Source: Nocardia sp. CNY236 (GTDB lineage Bacteria > Actinomycetota > Actinomycetes > Mycobacteriales > Mycobacteriaceae). Taken from it: DNA of 62,368 nt. The notes below the pieces were generated by a model. The model did not search any database. It worked only from the letters and a program-made list of their open reading frames with translations, and was not told the DNA's origin. Position numbers and translations under genes: made by a program. Shown here one piece after another: positions 35,025 to 44,339 of the stretch. The stretch spans positions 1-62,368 of the forward strand of contig NZ_AXVD01000030.1 of assembly GCF_000482385.1 (NCBI RefSeq). The letters are read 5' to 3'. The stretch's first letter is position 1. Every line of letters begins with the position of its first letter.

Positions 35025-37394
35025 CTATTGCGCTCGCTCGCGGACGACACGAGCGATGTCGATGCGCTGTAGGAAACGCAGGGCAGGCAGTTGCGACAGT
35101 CCGGCTGCCACGAGAACCGCCGCCACCGCGAGAGCGGGCGCCGACGCCCCCAGAGACAGATGCATGGTGAACATGTCGCTGCTGAACGACCTGAGAAACG
35201 CCCAGGCCACCGCAATTCCGGCGCCGAGTCCCAATGGAGTGGCCAATGCTGTGGCCGTGAGGTTCTCGGCGGCGAGCGCGGCGGTGAGTCGTCGGTTCGC
35301 CACGCCGGCTGCCCGCAGGGTGGCCAGTTCGGTCGTGCGTTCGGCCAGATTCACCGTCATGGTCACATAGATGACCGTGAAGGCGAGGATTGCGCCGAAG
35401 CCGAGCATGACGGCAATGAAGACCCAGAACAGCCCGAGAAATCGGTCGAAGGTGGCTCGCAGCGCGAGCGTATCCGTGTAGGCGACCGTGCCGGGCAGGC
35501 GCGTGACCGCGGCGCGGATGTCGTCGCGGTCCGCACCGGGTGCGAACCGTAGCAGATAGGTGGGCAGTGCTGTGGGCGCGATGATCCGGGCGGTGGTATC
35601 GGTAGCGTAGAGGACGGTGCCGAGTGGTTCGTCCACGAGTGCGGCGAGCCGGACTTCGCGGGCAGAGCCCCCGGATGCAGCAACGACTGTGAGGGTATCG
35701 CCCACGTGGACGTCGAGTCGCTCAGAGAGCGCGGATCCGGCGACCAGGCCGTCGGTGGGGAGGCCGGCGGCGCCACTGACGGTTCGGAAGCCGTGCATCG
35801 TGGTATTCGGCTGCAGCCCGGTGAGCGTGGTGGTATAGCTTCTGCCGTTGGCCTGCACCGTGACCGGGGCTGCCAACCCGGTTTCTACCTCGGCGACACC
35901 GGGTACCTGGTATAGCGCTCCGGTGTGCTCGCTGCCCTCCGGAGCGACCACCACGGTGGCGTCCTGACGGTTGACCTGCTCGAACTGCACGGCGACGAGA
36001 GTTCGCATGCTGGTGACCATGCCGACCGAGGCCAGAATCAGCACCAGCGCCAAAACGGTGCCGGTCATCGTGGCCAGCGTGCGGCGGCGGTCACGGGTGA
36101 GCGATCGGAGGGTCATCCTGGCCACTGCCGGAAGTCCGGTCCAGCGTGCCGAGATTCGCGCAAGGGGGCCCGGATGCAGCAGATGGACCCCGTTACCGCG
36201 CATGGCCTGTGCCGGGGCGGTGCGCGCGGCCGCGAGCGCTGGGGCGACCGCTGCGAAAACGCCCGCGGCCAGACCGAGGCCCAGTCCGATCGTCAGGGTG
36301 GATATTCGGTGCTCCACGACGGTATCCGGGATGCCGATCACTCCGGTGTAGGCGCGGGTGACCACGGCGGTGGCCGCCGTACCCAGGGCCGCGCCGGCCA
36401 CACCGCCGATCACCGCGACGATCATGCTGTAGGTCACGTAGTGGCGGATCAGCGCGCCACGGCGTGCGCCCATGGCCAGCAGTGTGCCGATGACCGGACG
36501 TTCGGCGCGTACGAGTCGGGTCAACAGTACGTATTCGGCGATCCCCGCGGCCAGGAGAAACAACAGCGGGAACCCGACGGCGATCTCGGAGAATGCGCGG
36601 AGGTCCTCGCTCAAGGCCGCGTCGGAGGGCTGCTCTGCGCGCGTAAGGACATCGTTGGCGCCGCTCGACCGCAGTAGCGCGGCGACCCGATCGTGATCGG
36701 CAGCAGTTGCGGTCGCCGACATTTCGACAAGGGTCTCGGTGGGTCCGGTTCGCCCGGAAAGGCTCTGGGCTTGCAGCGGCGCGGCGAAGGCGATCGCGAA
36801 CGAGTGCGGGTCGGCGAACAACTCTTGCCGGTTGCGCGCCGGCCAGAGGTATTCCGGAGAGTGGCCGACGCCGGACACGATCACCCGCTGCCATGCGCTG
36901 CCATCGAAGACCTGGAATCGGTCGCCTACGCCCAACCCGAACGTGTCGGCGGTGTGCTGCTCGATGACGACTTCGTTCGTCTGCCCGGAGTCGGGCAGTC
37001 GTCCCGCGGTGAGGTCGATGTCGTTCACGCCGGAGTTCGGGTCGGCAGCGAGCCCGCTGATCCGCCCGAGCAGCTTTGCTGTGCCGATCGTCATCGGGAC
37101 GTCGGCTCGGGTGCGTACCGACACGCGTGCGACCCCGCTGGTTTCGCGGACGGCCGCCGCGGCTGCGATCGGATCGCCGCCGGTTGCGGTGAAGTCGGCG
37201 AAATGCAGTCGTGTGTAGGTGCGTTCGTAGGAGGTCGACAGGTTGCGGAAAGAGTCGTAGCTGGCGACGAACAGCAGCACACCCAGCATGACCGTTACCG
37301 CGATGGCGGCCGCTTGTGCCGGTCGGCGACGCAGATCGCGGCGCACCTTGCGGGTCAGAACTCCGGTTCTGATCGGTCGCACGGCGATCACCAC
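35025..37394 (-). CDS. FtsX/MacB-type ABC transporter permease
   Basis: The 789-aa permease has the double-FtsX layout: an N-terminal helix after a basic stretch (KVRRDLRRRPAQAAAIAVTV), a large extracytoplasmic domain, helices near the middle and another set at the C-terminus (VFIAVMLGFGAILAFTVIYV). Its start overlaps the ATPase stop by 7 bp. Lipid, lipoprotein or drug export is typical for the family. Confidence 0.92.
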   Translation of the reverse strand: MVIAVRPIRTGVLTRKVRRDLRRRPAQAAAIAVTVMLGVLLFVASYDSFRNLSTSYERTYTRLHFADFTATGGDPIAAAAAVRETSGVARVSVRTRADVPMTIGTAKLLGRISGLAADPNSGVNDIDLTAGRLPDSGQTNEVVIEQHTADTFGLGVGDRFQVFDGSAWQRVIVSGVGHSPEYLWPARNRQELFADPHSFAIAFAAPLQAQSLSGRTGPTETLVEMSATATAADHDRVAALLRSSGANDVLTRAEQPSDAALSEDLRAFSEIAVGFPLLFLLAAGIAEYVLLTRLVRAERPVIGTLLAMGARRGALIRHYVTYSMIVAVIGGVAGAALGTAATAVVTRAYTGVIGIPDTVVEHRISTLTIGLGLGLAAGVFAAVAPALAAARTAPAQAMRGNGVHLLHPGPLARISARWTGLPAVARMTLRSLTRDRRRTLATMTGTVLALVLILASVGMVTSMRTLVAVQFEQVNRQDATVVVAPEGSEHTGALYQVPGVAEVETGLAAPVTVQANGRSYTTTLTGLQPNTTMHGFRTVSGAAGLPTDGLVAGSALSERLDVHVGDTLTVVAASGGSAREVRLAALVDEPLGTVLYATDTTARIIAPTALPTYLLRFAPGADRDDIRAAVTRLPGTVAYTDTLALRATFDRFLGLFWVFIAVMLGFGAILAFTVIYVTMTVNLAERTTELATLRAAGVANRRLTAALAAENLTATALATPLGLGAGIAVAWAFLRSFSSDMFTMHLSLGASAPALAVAAVLVAAGLSQLPALRFLQRIDIARVVRERAQ

Positions 37395-38122
37395 CGTACC
37401 GAGGCCGCGTCGGTCGGTGTGGCGTTGCGGTCGTCGGCGACGACGTACCCATCGCGCATGTGGATGATGCGGTCGGCGATCGCGGCGGCTGCTTCGTTGT
37501 GGGACACCATCACGACCCCACGCCCGGCGCGCGTGGTCCGCTGCAGCAGCGCCAAGACCTCGCGGCCGGTGGCGACGTCCAGAGAGCCGGTCGGTTCGTC
37601 GGCCAGCACCAGGTCCGGATCGGTCGCCAGGGCACGGGCGATCGCTACCCGTTGTTGTTGTCCACCCGACAGTTGGGCCGGGAAATGGTTCGCGCGATCG
37701 GACAGTCCGACTGCCGCGAGTAGTTCGGGTATTCGGTCGCGGTTGCCGCGCCCGGTGAGCTCGACGATCGCCTCGACATTTTCGCTGGCGGTGAGGCTGG
37801 GAATGAGATTGAAGAATTGGAAGACGAAACCGATATGGACGCGACGGAATTCGCCGAGTGTGGCAGGCGGCCGGCCCGAAATATCCTGTCCGGCCACGAC
37901 CACCGTACCGCTGTCGACGGATTCGATGCCGCCGATCACATTGAGCATGGTGGTTTTGCCCGAACCGCTGGCGCCCAGGACGGCAACCAATTCACCGGGG
38001 GAAATGTCGACATCGACATCCCGCAACGCGTGCACGGTGGCCTCGCCGGCGCCGTAGGTCTTGTGCACGCCACGCAGTCGGATTCCACCACGGTCGGCGG
38101 CGATCGGTTGCTCATTCATCAC
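37388..38122 (-). CDS. ABC transporter ATP-binding protein (LolD/MacB type)
   Basis: The 244-aa ATPase has Walker A GASGSGKTT, signature QLSGGQQQRVAIARAL, Walker B DLVLADEPTGSLD and the H-loop VSHNE. It works with the following permease. Its start lies within the end of the tetR gene (11-bp overlap). Confidence 0.95.
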   Translation of the reverse strand: MMNEQPIAADRGGIRLRGVHKTYGAGEATVHALRDVDVDISPGELVAVLGASGSGKTTMLNVIGGIESVDSGTVVVAGQDISGRPPATLGEFRRVHIGFVFQFFNLIPSLTASENVEAIVELTGRGNRDRIPELLAAVGLSDRANHFPAQLSGGQQQRVAIARALATDPDLVLADEPTGSLDVATGREVLALLQRTTRAGRGVVMVSHNEAAAAIADRIIHMRDGYVVADDRNATPTDAASVRW

Positions 38123-38720
38123 CGGGCTCCTCGGGTCGCGCAGTCGCGGACAGTCCGGCCAGCCGGCGCAGCGGGCCCGCGATCCCGAGTTCGCCCAGCC
38201 CGGGATCGATCAGCCGATGCAGCACGAGTCCGTCGAACGCCGCCAGCAGTACGGCCGCGGTTGCGCCGGCGTCGGTTGTGTCGGCGTCGGTTGTGTCGGC
38301 GGCGCGCAGCCATGAGGTGACCGTGCTGCGGAATCCACGCAGCAGCGAGCCCAACTCTGTGCGCAGTCGCGTATGGCGGGTTGCCGCCAGCAGCATTTCG
38401 CTGACGACCCGGGTGTCCATGTCGGCGGCCGTGTACGCCGTGATGGTGCGCACCAGGTGTTCCACCCGGGCGGGGCCTCGCTGTTGCAGGACGTGGTCGA
38501 GTAGGTCGGACCCCATCTGCCGAATCAGGCGCAGCGACGCGTCGATCAGCAGATCGTTCACCGAGGCGAAGTGGTAGTGCACCAGGCCTGGCCGCAGCCG
38601 TGCTCGATCGGCGACGACGCGAGTGGTCACCGCGCCCCAGCCTCGCTCGGCGATCAATTCGACTGCTGCGTCCATCAGCCGCTCACGGGTGTCACGGCCT
38701 TGTTCGGTGGCGGTCACCAT
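38112..38720 (-). CDS. TetR-family regulator of the ABC operon
   Basis: The 202-aa protein has a TetR helix-turn-helix (ERGWGAVTTRVVADRARLRP and GLVHYHFASVNDLLIDAS). The ATG chosen (MVTATEQGRD) sits at the usual distance from the HTH; an upstream in-frame ATG at 38753 exists. It is first in the operon tetR-ATPase-permease and probably represses it. Confidence 0.9.
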   Translation of the reverse strand: MVTATEQGRDTRERLMDAAVELIAERGWGAVTTRVVADRARLRPGLVHYHFASVNDLLIDASLRLIRQMGSDLLDHVLQQRGPARVEHLVRTITAYTAADMDTRVVSEMLLAATRHTRLRTELGSLLRGFRSTVTSWLRAADTTDADTTDAGATAAVLLAAFDGLVLHRLIDPGLGELGIAGPLRRLAGLSATARPEEPGDE

Positions 38721-38949
38721 GCTCACTTCCTCGTGGACGGGTTCGCCGGGCATTCACTTTGGGCATACGTCCAATCGTAGTCGAAAGAAGCATACTGCAA
38801 CAGTTGCTCAGTGCACTGTTCTTCTACTCCGGCCAGGTGTCGGGGGTGGGCTTCGTAGCTCGTGCCGTGAATCGGCAAGAGGGAAGTCGGGATCACGGTC
38901 GGCGGCCGCGGCCCGGCACGTGTCCTCCGCGGAGGAGTCGAGGACGGAT

Positions 38950-39438
38950 TCAGAGTTGATACGTGTCGACTTCGGCAACCACGGTCGGTTCACCACCGGC
39001 GGCGCTGAAGGCATTCAGGGCGCGCACCAATCCGGACCGGTCGGTTGCCGGCATACGATCGACGACCGTGGCTATTTCCGCACGTCGCCGAGCGGTCACC
39101 GCGTCGACGACCTGGCGGCCACGTTCGGTCAGCGCGATGATCAGCTCGCGGCGCGAGTCCGGGTTGGGTTTGCGATCGATCAGGCCGGCGGTGACCAGGC
39201 GCTCGACCATCCGGGTAGCTGTCGACGGCTGTACGGTCAGGATCTCGGCCAGCGTGGCGATCTTGGCGGGTCCGCGGGTGGACAGGACCACCAACATCCG
39301 GAACTGGGGAATGGTGATCGTCTCGTCGACATGTGCGATCGACTGGGCCGACAGAGCCACCAGCAGGCGTGACGCGGTCAGCAGAGCGTCGGTGATCTCG
39401 TCTGCCGACTCCGCGGTGGCCGCATGCTGCCGCGCCAT
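38950..39438 (-). CDS. MarR-family regulator
   Basis: The 162-aa protein has the MarR winged helix (AEILTVQPSTATRMVERLV, wing NPDSRRELIIALTERGRQVV). It stands alone with no obvious target gene next to it. Confidence 0.92.
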   Translation of the reverse strand: MARQHAATAESADEITDALLTASRLLVALSAQSIAHVDETITIPQFRMLVVLSTRGPAKIATLAEILTVQPSTATRMVERLVTAGLIDRKPNPDSRRELIIALTERGRQVVDAVTARRRAEIATVVDRMPATDRSGLVRALNAFSAAGGEPTVVAEVDTYQL

Positions 39439-39757
39439 CGTCGTCTCCGTTCCTCGATGAGGGGTACCGCCATCATGCCGTGTCCGCGGGCGATGTACCG
39501 ACCAGGCCTCTTCGGCCGTTGGCGCGTCCCAGGCGGCGGTGCTTCGAACGAACGTCGCGAACCACTATGGCGCGCGCTGCGGGACCCCGACTCCCGACCA
39601 TGGGGTGCGACACCGTAATCGGTGGGACGATCGCCGCTGACGCCTGTCGGAGTTCTCGCGCCACGACCGGGCATTGTCATCAGATCGTAAAGTAGCCGAT
39701 AGCGGAACCGCAAAGTATGCCCGAAAGCCTTAGTGGGCTATGCGAGGAGCTGACCGA
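39439..39757. other. Intergenic, 319 bp
   Basis: The gap separates the divergent marR and ehu operons and should hold both promoters. I see no convincing gene or strong palindrome. An in-frame ATG at 39740 could extend EhuB. Confidence 0.5.
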
Positions 39758-40648
39758 ATGATCGAACGGGCACAGATGAACAAGCCGAGGCGTGGATTGC
39801 GGCGGGTGATGGCTGCCGCATTCGCGATGGCGACCCTGGCGGCGTCGGGCTGCGGATTGGGGGGCGATGATGGTGCAGCTGTCACCTACGAGGATGCGAA
39901 GTCATCCGGAAAGATCAAGGTCGGCTTTGCGAACGAGGCGCCGTGGGCGTACCTCGACGCGAACGGTGAACTGACCGGATATGCCCCGACAGTGGCGCGC
40001 GCGGTGTTGGAAAACCTCGGCATCGACGAAATCGAAGGCGTGGTGACCGATTTCGACGGTCTCATCGACGGCGTGCGTGCCCAGAAATACGCTTTCGTCG
40101 CCGCGGGTATGTTCATCAATCCGAAGCGCTGCGAAAATTCGGCGTTCGCCATTCCGGACTACCAGGTGGGATCGTCATTCCTGGTGCCCGAGGGCAACCC
40201 ACGCAACATCACTCGATTCGAGGACATCACTCGAGAAGATGTCCGGATCGCTACGCTCGGCGGCGCGGCGGAGAACGACTATGCCGAACGAGCAGGTGTG
40301 CCGGCCACCCTCATCGAGCCGATGGCCAAACAGGACGACATTCTGCGAGCGGTGAGCAACAACGACGTCTACGGCAGTGCGATGATCGATGTCACCGCGT
40401 CCTGGCTGGTGCGCAACAATCCGGATACGAACTTGGAGGTGACTCCGTCGTTCCAGTTCAACAGTAAGCCCGACGTCGGCACCTTCAACTTCCGGCTCGA
40501 TGACGACGAGTTCCGCGAAGATTTCAACCGGGAGCTGCGCGCACTACACGACAGTGGTGAATGGCTGAAGCTGGTCGAGCCGTTCGGTCTGACTGCGGTC
40601 AACGAACCGGATCCGACCGCGACCACCGAAGAGTACTGCGCGGCCTGA
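39758..40648 (+). CDS. ehuB: Ectoine/hydroxyectoine ABC transporter, substrate-binding lipoprotein
   Basis: The 296-aa extracytoplasmic binding protein has a signal peptide with lipobox LAASGC. The mature part starts with the family segment KIKVGFANEAPWAYLDANGE and VRAQKYAFVAAGMFINPKRC, which closely resembles EhuB. ATG 39758 has GAGGAG at 8 bases. Operon ehuBCDA follows on the same strand. Ectoines are used as osmoprotectants or nutrients; no ectoine biosynthesis or catabolic gene is in the window. Confidence 0.9.
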   Translation: MIERAQMNKPRRGLRRVMAAAFAMATLAASGCGLGGDDGAAVTYEDAKSSGKIKVGFANEAPWAYLDANGELTGYAPTVARAVLENLGIDEIEGVVTDFDGLIDGVRAQKYAFVAAGMFINPKRCENSAFAIPDYQVGSSFLVPEGNPRNITRFEDITREDVRIATLGGAAENDYAERAGVPATLIEPMAKQDDILRAVSNNDVYGSAMIDVTASWLVRNNPDTNLEVTPSFQFNSKPDVGTFNFRLDDDEFREDFNRELRALHDSGEWLKLVEPFGLTAVNEPDPTATTEEYCAA

Positions 40649-40651
40649 CCT

Positions 40652-41377
40652 TTGACCGACAATTTCGACGTCTATCTGGAGCGCATTCTCGAAGGGCTGC
40701 CGTTCACGGTGTGGGCGACCGTGGGCGGCATCGCCCTCACGGTAGTGTTGTCGTTCCTCTCGGGTTTGGCGCTGTTGTCGCGGTCCGCATGGCTGCGTGT
40801 CCCGGCACGGCTGTATGTCGAAGGGTTCCGTGGCAGCTCGGAGGTCGTGCAGCTGTTCTTCTTCGCGGTGGCGGTACCGATCTTCTTGGGTATAGCGCTC
40901 GGGTCCACCGCCGAGGGGCTGTTGATCATCGGGATTATTGTGCTCGGTCTGAATCATGGCGCCTACGGCGCCGAAATCGTTCGTGGTGCTGTCGCTTCGG
41001 TGCCACGCGCTCAGGTCGAAGGTGCGATAGCGATGAATCTGTCTGCGCCGCAGCGAATGTGGCGGGTGATCTTGCCGCAGGCTGTAGTGGAGATGTTGCC
41101 GTCGTTCAACAACCTGTTCATTCAGCTACTGAAGGGCACGGCACTGCTGAGCTTCATCGCGGTTCCGGAGATCTTCAAAAAGGCAGATGAACTGCGGGCG
41201 GTTCCGGCATTCTCGCAGGAACTCGGCATCATCTACACCATCGAGCTGCTGTGCTATTTGCTACTCGCCGTCTTGATCACCGTGATCATGCGGGTGCTGG
41301 AACGGTTGGCCGCTCGGCGGATCGGCCGCCGCCTGCCCGCTCGGTCGCGCCGATGGACGATAGCGGTGAGCAGCTGA
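40652..41377 (+). CDS. ehuC: Ectoine/hydroxyectoine ABC transporter, permease
   Basis: The 241-aa permease of the polar amino-acid family has several TM helices and the cytoplasmic EAA loop EGAIAMNLSAPQRMWRVILP. A TTG at 40652 is the only start close to the ehuB stop; no strong ribosome site precedes it, so translation may be coupled to ehuB. Its stop overlaps the ehuD ATG. Confidence 0.88.
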   Translation: MTDNFDVYLERILEGLPFTVWATVGGIALTVVLSFLSGLALLSRSAWLRVPARLYVEGFRGSSEVVQLFFFAVAVPIFLGIALGSTAEGLLIIGIIVLGLNHGAYGAEIVRGAVASVPRAQVEGAIAMNLSAPQRMWRVILPQAVVEMLPSFNNLFIQLLKGTALLSFIAVPEIFKKADELRAVPAFSQELGIIYTIELLCYLLLAVLITVIMRVLERLAARRIGRRLPARSRRWTIAVSS

Positions 41378-42063
41378 TGGAGAAGTGGCGTTGGGAGCGG
41401 TTTTTCGAAGCCTTCCCATATATCTGGGACGGGCTATGGGTGACCGTCCAATTCACCGTGCTGGGCTCGTTGGTCGCCTACATACTCGGGCTGATCTTCG
41501 CAATGATCCGGCGGATGCGGATCCCGGTGGTGGACCAACTGCTGTGGGCGTTCATCGAATTCGTGCGCAGCACGCCGCTGCTGGTCCAGATATTCGTGCT
41601 CTACTGGGTGGTGCGCCCGGAACTGTTCGGCGCGCTGTCGATCGACAATCAGCGGTTGCTGGTCGGTGTACTGGCGTTGGGTGTGCATTACGCCTGCTAC
41701 ACCGCCGAGGTCTATCGTGCCGGCATCGATGCAGTGCCAGCGGCACAGTGGGAGGCCGCCACCGCGTTGAATCTGCCTCGGGCGCGGGCTTGGACAGATG
41801 TCATTCTCCCGCAGGCGATTCCACGGGTGCTGCCGGCGCTCGGCAATTACACCATCGGGATGTTCAAGGAGGTGCCGCTGCTGTCTTCGATCGTCGTTCT
41901 CGACATGGTGTATCAGGTCAAGACCGTCTATGCCGCGGACACCGGGGGCGCTGGGCCCGAGGCGTGGGTAGCAGTTGGGCTCACCTTCCTCGCACTGAGT
42001 TACCCGTGCTCGATCCTGGTACGAAAGGCGCAAGAACGTGTTGGAGCTATCGAAGCCAAGTGA
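41377..42063 (+). CDS. ehuD: Ectoine/hydroxyectoine ABC transporter, permease
   Basis: The 228-aa permease (MEKWRWERFFEAFPYIWDG) contains the EAA loop WEAATALNLPRARAWTDVIL. ATG 41377 overlaps the ehuC stop (TGATG). It forms the membrane heterodimer with EhuC. Confidence 0.9.
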   Translation: MEKWRWERFFEAFPYIWDGLWVTVQFTVLGSLVAYILGLIFAMIRRMRIPVVDQLLWAFIEFVRSTPLLVQIFVLYWVVRPELFGALSIDNQRLLVGVLALGVHYACYTAEVYRAGIDAVPAAQWEAATALNLPRARAWTDVILPQAIPRVLPALGNYTIGMFKEVPLLSSIVVLDMVYQVKTVYAADTGGAGPEAWVAVGLTFLALSYPCSILVRKAQERVGAIEAK

Positions 42064-42871
42064 GCCCGAGCAGACCGGGGACGCCGATGTGCGACCCACG
42101 GACCCGATGATCGAGTTCACCGATGTGGGAAAGACCTACGGCGATGTGGTGTGCCTCGAAGGACTCGACTTCACGGTCCCGTCGGGCGAGTTCGTCTCCT
42201 TGATCGGGCCGTCGGGTTCGGGGAAGACAACAGTGCTGCGCCTGCTGATGACGCTGGAGCGGGTGAGCTCGGGGACCATCCACGTGGCCGGGAAGCCGCT
42301 GAGCCACATGCCCAAAGGCAAGCGTATGGTGCCGGCCGACGAGGCCCACCTGCGGCGGGCGCGGCGCTCGATCGGCATGGTGTTCCAGCATTTCAACCTG
42401 TTCCCGAACATGAACGTGCTGCGCAATATCACCGAAGGGCCGGTTCGCGCGCTCGGTCGTTCCAAGGACGTCGCGGAGGCTCGCGCCCTCGAGTTGTTGG
42501 AAATGGTCGGGTTGTCGGACAAGGCCACAGCGCGCCCGACCCAACTGTCCGGTGGGCAGCAACAGCGCGTGGCGATCGCGCGAGCCCTGGCGATGGACCC
42601 CGAGGTGTTGCTGCTCGACGAGGTCACCTCGGCCCTCGACCCCGAACTGGTCACCGGTGTGCTGCATCTCCTCCGGGATATCGCGGCCACTACCGGCATC
42701 ACCTTTCTGTGCGTCACCCATGAAATGCGTTTCGCGCGTGAGGTATCCGATCGTGTGATGATGCTCGACCGTGGTCGCATTGCCGAAGAAGGCCCCGCGG
42801 AACAAATCTTCACCGACCCTCGGGAGCCGCGCACCCGTGAATTCCTGCAGGCGGTGCTCGACCGCGATTGA
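42038..42871 (+). CDS. ehuA: Ectoine/hydroxyectoine ABC transporter, ATP-binding protein
   Basis: The 277-aa ATPase has Walker A GPSGSGKTTVL, signature QLSGGQQQRVAIARAL, Walker B VLLLDEVTSALDPEL and H-loop CVTHEMRF. GTG 42038 has AAAGG upstream and overlaps ehuD by 26 bp; a GTG at 42089 or ATG at 42107 would give a more typical N-terminus. Confidence 0.92.
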   Translation: MLELSKPSEPEQTGDADVRPTDPMIEFTDVGKTYGDVVCLEGLDFTVPSGEFVSLIGPSGSGKTTVLRLLMTLERVSSGTIHVAGKPLSHMPKGKRMVPADEAHLRRARRSIGMVFQHFNLFPNMNVLRNITEGPVRALGRSKDVAEARALELLEMVGLSDKATARPTQLSGGQQQRVAIARALAMDPEVLLLDEVTSALDPELVTGVLHLLRDIAATTGITFLCVTHEMRFAREVSDRVMMLDRGRIAEEGPAEQIFTDPREPRTREFLQAVLDRD

Positions 42872-43051
42872 TTCGCGGGCACACTGTCGCGATGCGACGG
42901 GGAGCTCTCGTTCCCGTCGTCGGTATTGTGGCCTGTGATGGTTGCACTCCGTAGGAGAGGTGACTGTCCCGTTATGTTGCGCGGCTGTGTGCGGTCCTGC
43001 GGCTGCGCCGTGAACCCAGCTCACTGCGGTTGCGGCCCAGAGGAGATGCCA

Positions 43052-43528
43052 CTACTTCAGCGCCGTCAGGACCGCTTCGACTGCTGCCGTTGGTGATTCG
43101 GCCTCGATGGCCGACGAAACCGGATCTCCGGCTTCGTTCAGTATCGTCCATCCGCCGAGAGTGACGACGGGGATGCCACGTCGGTTCGCGAGCGCCAGCT
43201 CCGACAGGGTGCCCCACGATCCTCCGACAACGATCACCGCATCGGCGGACCAGACGAGGATCGCGTTGCGCGCCTCCCCCATGTTCGTGTACAGCACTGC
43301 GGATAGTCCGGCGCATGCGTTCTCTGGGTCTGTGTCGGGGCGAATGCCGACCACCAGACCGCCGGTGTCCGAAGCCCCCGCGGCGACCGCGGCCATGACC
43401 CCGGATCCGCCACCGCACAGGACGGTTGCGCCCGCTGTTGCGAGCAGCCTGCCCACTTCCCGTGCATTGGTCGTGTCTATTTCGGTGCAGTTTCTGGGGC
43501 CGCACACAGCGATCTGAATTGGGGGCAC
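43052..43528 (-). CDS. TIGR00725/LOG-like SLOG-domain protein
   Basis: The 158-aa Rossmann-like protein has GGGSGVMAAVAAGASDTGG, TNMGEARNAILVWSADAVIV and GGSWGTLSELALA, the pattern of the TIGR00725/SLOG superfamily. Relatives bind nucleotides or act as cytokinin phosphoribohydrolases; this one lacks the exact PGGxGTxxE motif of LOG enzymes (it reads GGSWGTLSE). Confidence 0.88.
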   Translation of the reverse strand: MPPIQIAVCGPRNCTEIDTTNAREVGRLLATAGATVLCGGGSGVMAAVAAGASDTGGLVVGIRPDTDPENACAGLSAVLYTNMGEARNAILVWSADAVIVVGGSWGTLSELALANRRGIPVVTLGGWTILNEAGDPVSSAIEAESPTAAVEAVLTALK

Positions 43529-43790
43529 GTTACTCCTCGACTACTGTCTTCGGGGTGCGCGGAATGGGTGGTGAACAGGGTAGTGCTCTCGACGGGTAAG
43601 TGCGTGACTCGCGTGCATTTCGCAACTACGAAGTCGAATACGACAATTCTGCTGTGGAATTATAGCGATGTGAAAGCACGCTGAGCGAGCGTGTCGGGTC
43701 GACCTGCCCGACCGGTGGTAGAGTCGGCGATGTGACTGCCGGGTCGGCTATACGCCGTGAGCGAGAAGGGTTCCCGGCCGCTCCTTGACT
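43529..43790. other. Intergenic before VOC gene
   Basis: This is the first part of a 340-bp divergent gap. No gene is supported. The promoter of the VOC gene should lie here, upstream of the paired hairpins. Confidence 0.5.
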
Positions 43791-43853
43791 GTGGGGCGGG
43801 CCCGCGGCCCGCCCCACCTCCATGGATATCGCGCCAGATCCACGTCCATGGAG
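43791..43853 (+). promoter_or_regulatory. Two consecutive hairpins in the VOC gene leader
   Basis: Hairpin 1 is a perfect 12-bp stem, GTGGGGCGGGCC (43791-43802) with a 3-nt loop and its complement (43806-43817). Directly after it, CTCCATGGA (43818-43826) pairs with TCCATGGAG (43845-43853); this second stem ends at the GGAGAGAAGGAG ribosome site. Either an RNA-based control or a terminator/attenuator plus a second fold is possible. Confidence 0.6.
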
Positions 43854-43868
43854 AGAAGGAGTTTCCAC

Positions 43869-44276
43869 ATGTCGCATCCGCAGGTGGATGTGCGTTTCGA
43901 CCACACGATCATCGCCGCTCGGGACAAACACGAATCCGCGCGGTTCTTCACCGAGATCTTCGACCTGCCCGAGCCGCAGGACGCAGGGTTCTTCGTCGCG
44001 GTGTACCTGACCGACGGTCGGGTGCTCGATTTTGCCGAACCACCCGTAGAATTCGCTGGCCAGCACTACGCATTCCTGGTCAACGACGACACGTTCGATC
44101 GGATCATGGACCGCATTCGTGCTCGGGGTATCACATATTGGGCCGATCCCAGGATGCGCAGACCAGGCGAGATCAATACCAACCACGGCGGCCGGGGCGT
44201 ATATTTCCGCGATCCGGCCGGCCACTATCTGGAGGCGCTCACCGCGCGTTACGAGGGCTACCCCGCCCTGACATGA
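43869..44276 (+). CDS. VOC-superfamily (glyoxalase/dioxygenase-fold) protein
   Basis: The 135-aa protein has two beta-alpha-beta-beta-beta modules. Metal ligands are plausible at His12 (VRFDHTIIAA), the middle HYAFLV, and Glu in FRDPAGHYLEAL. Substrate unknown. ATG 43869 follows GAGAAGGAG. The leader contains two strong hairpins. Confidence 0.92.
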   Translation: MSHPQVDVRFDHTIIAARDKHESARFFTEIFDLPEPQDAGFFVAVYLTDGRVLDFAEPPVEFAGQHYAFLVNDDTFDRIMDRIRARGITYWADPRMRRPGEINTNHGGRGVYFRDPAGHYLEALTARYEGYPALT

Positions 44277-44339
44277 TGGCTCCGTGCTGCGCCGGCCGTG
44301 GTCAACCGAGCTGGGCTCCGATGGAGGAGTACTGGGATG

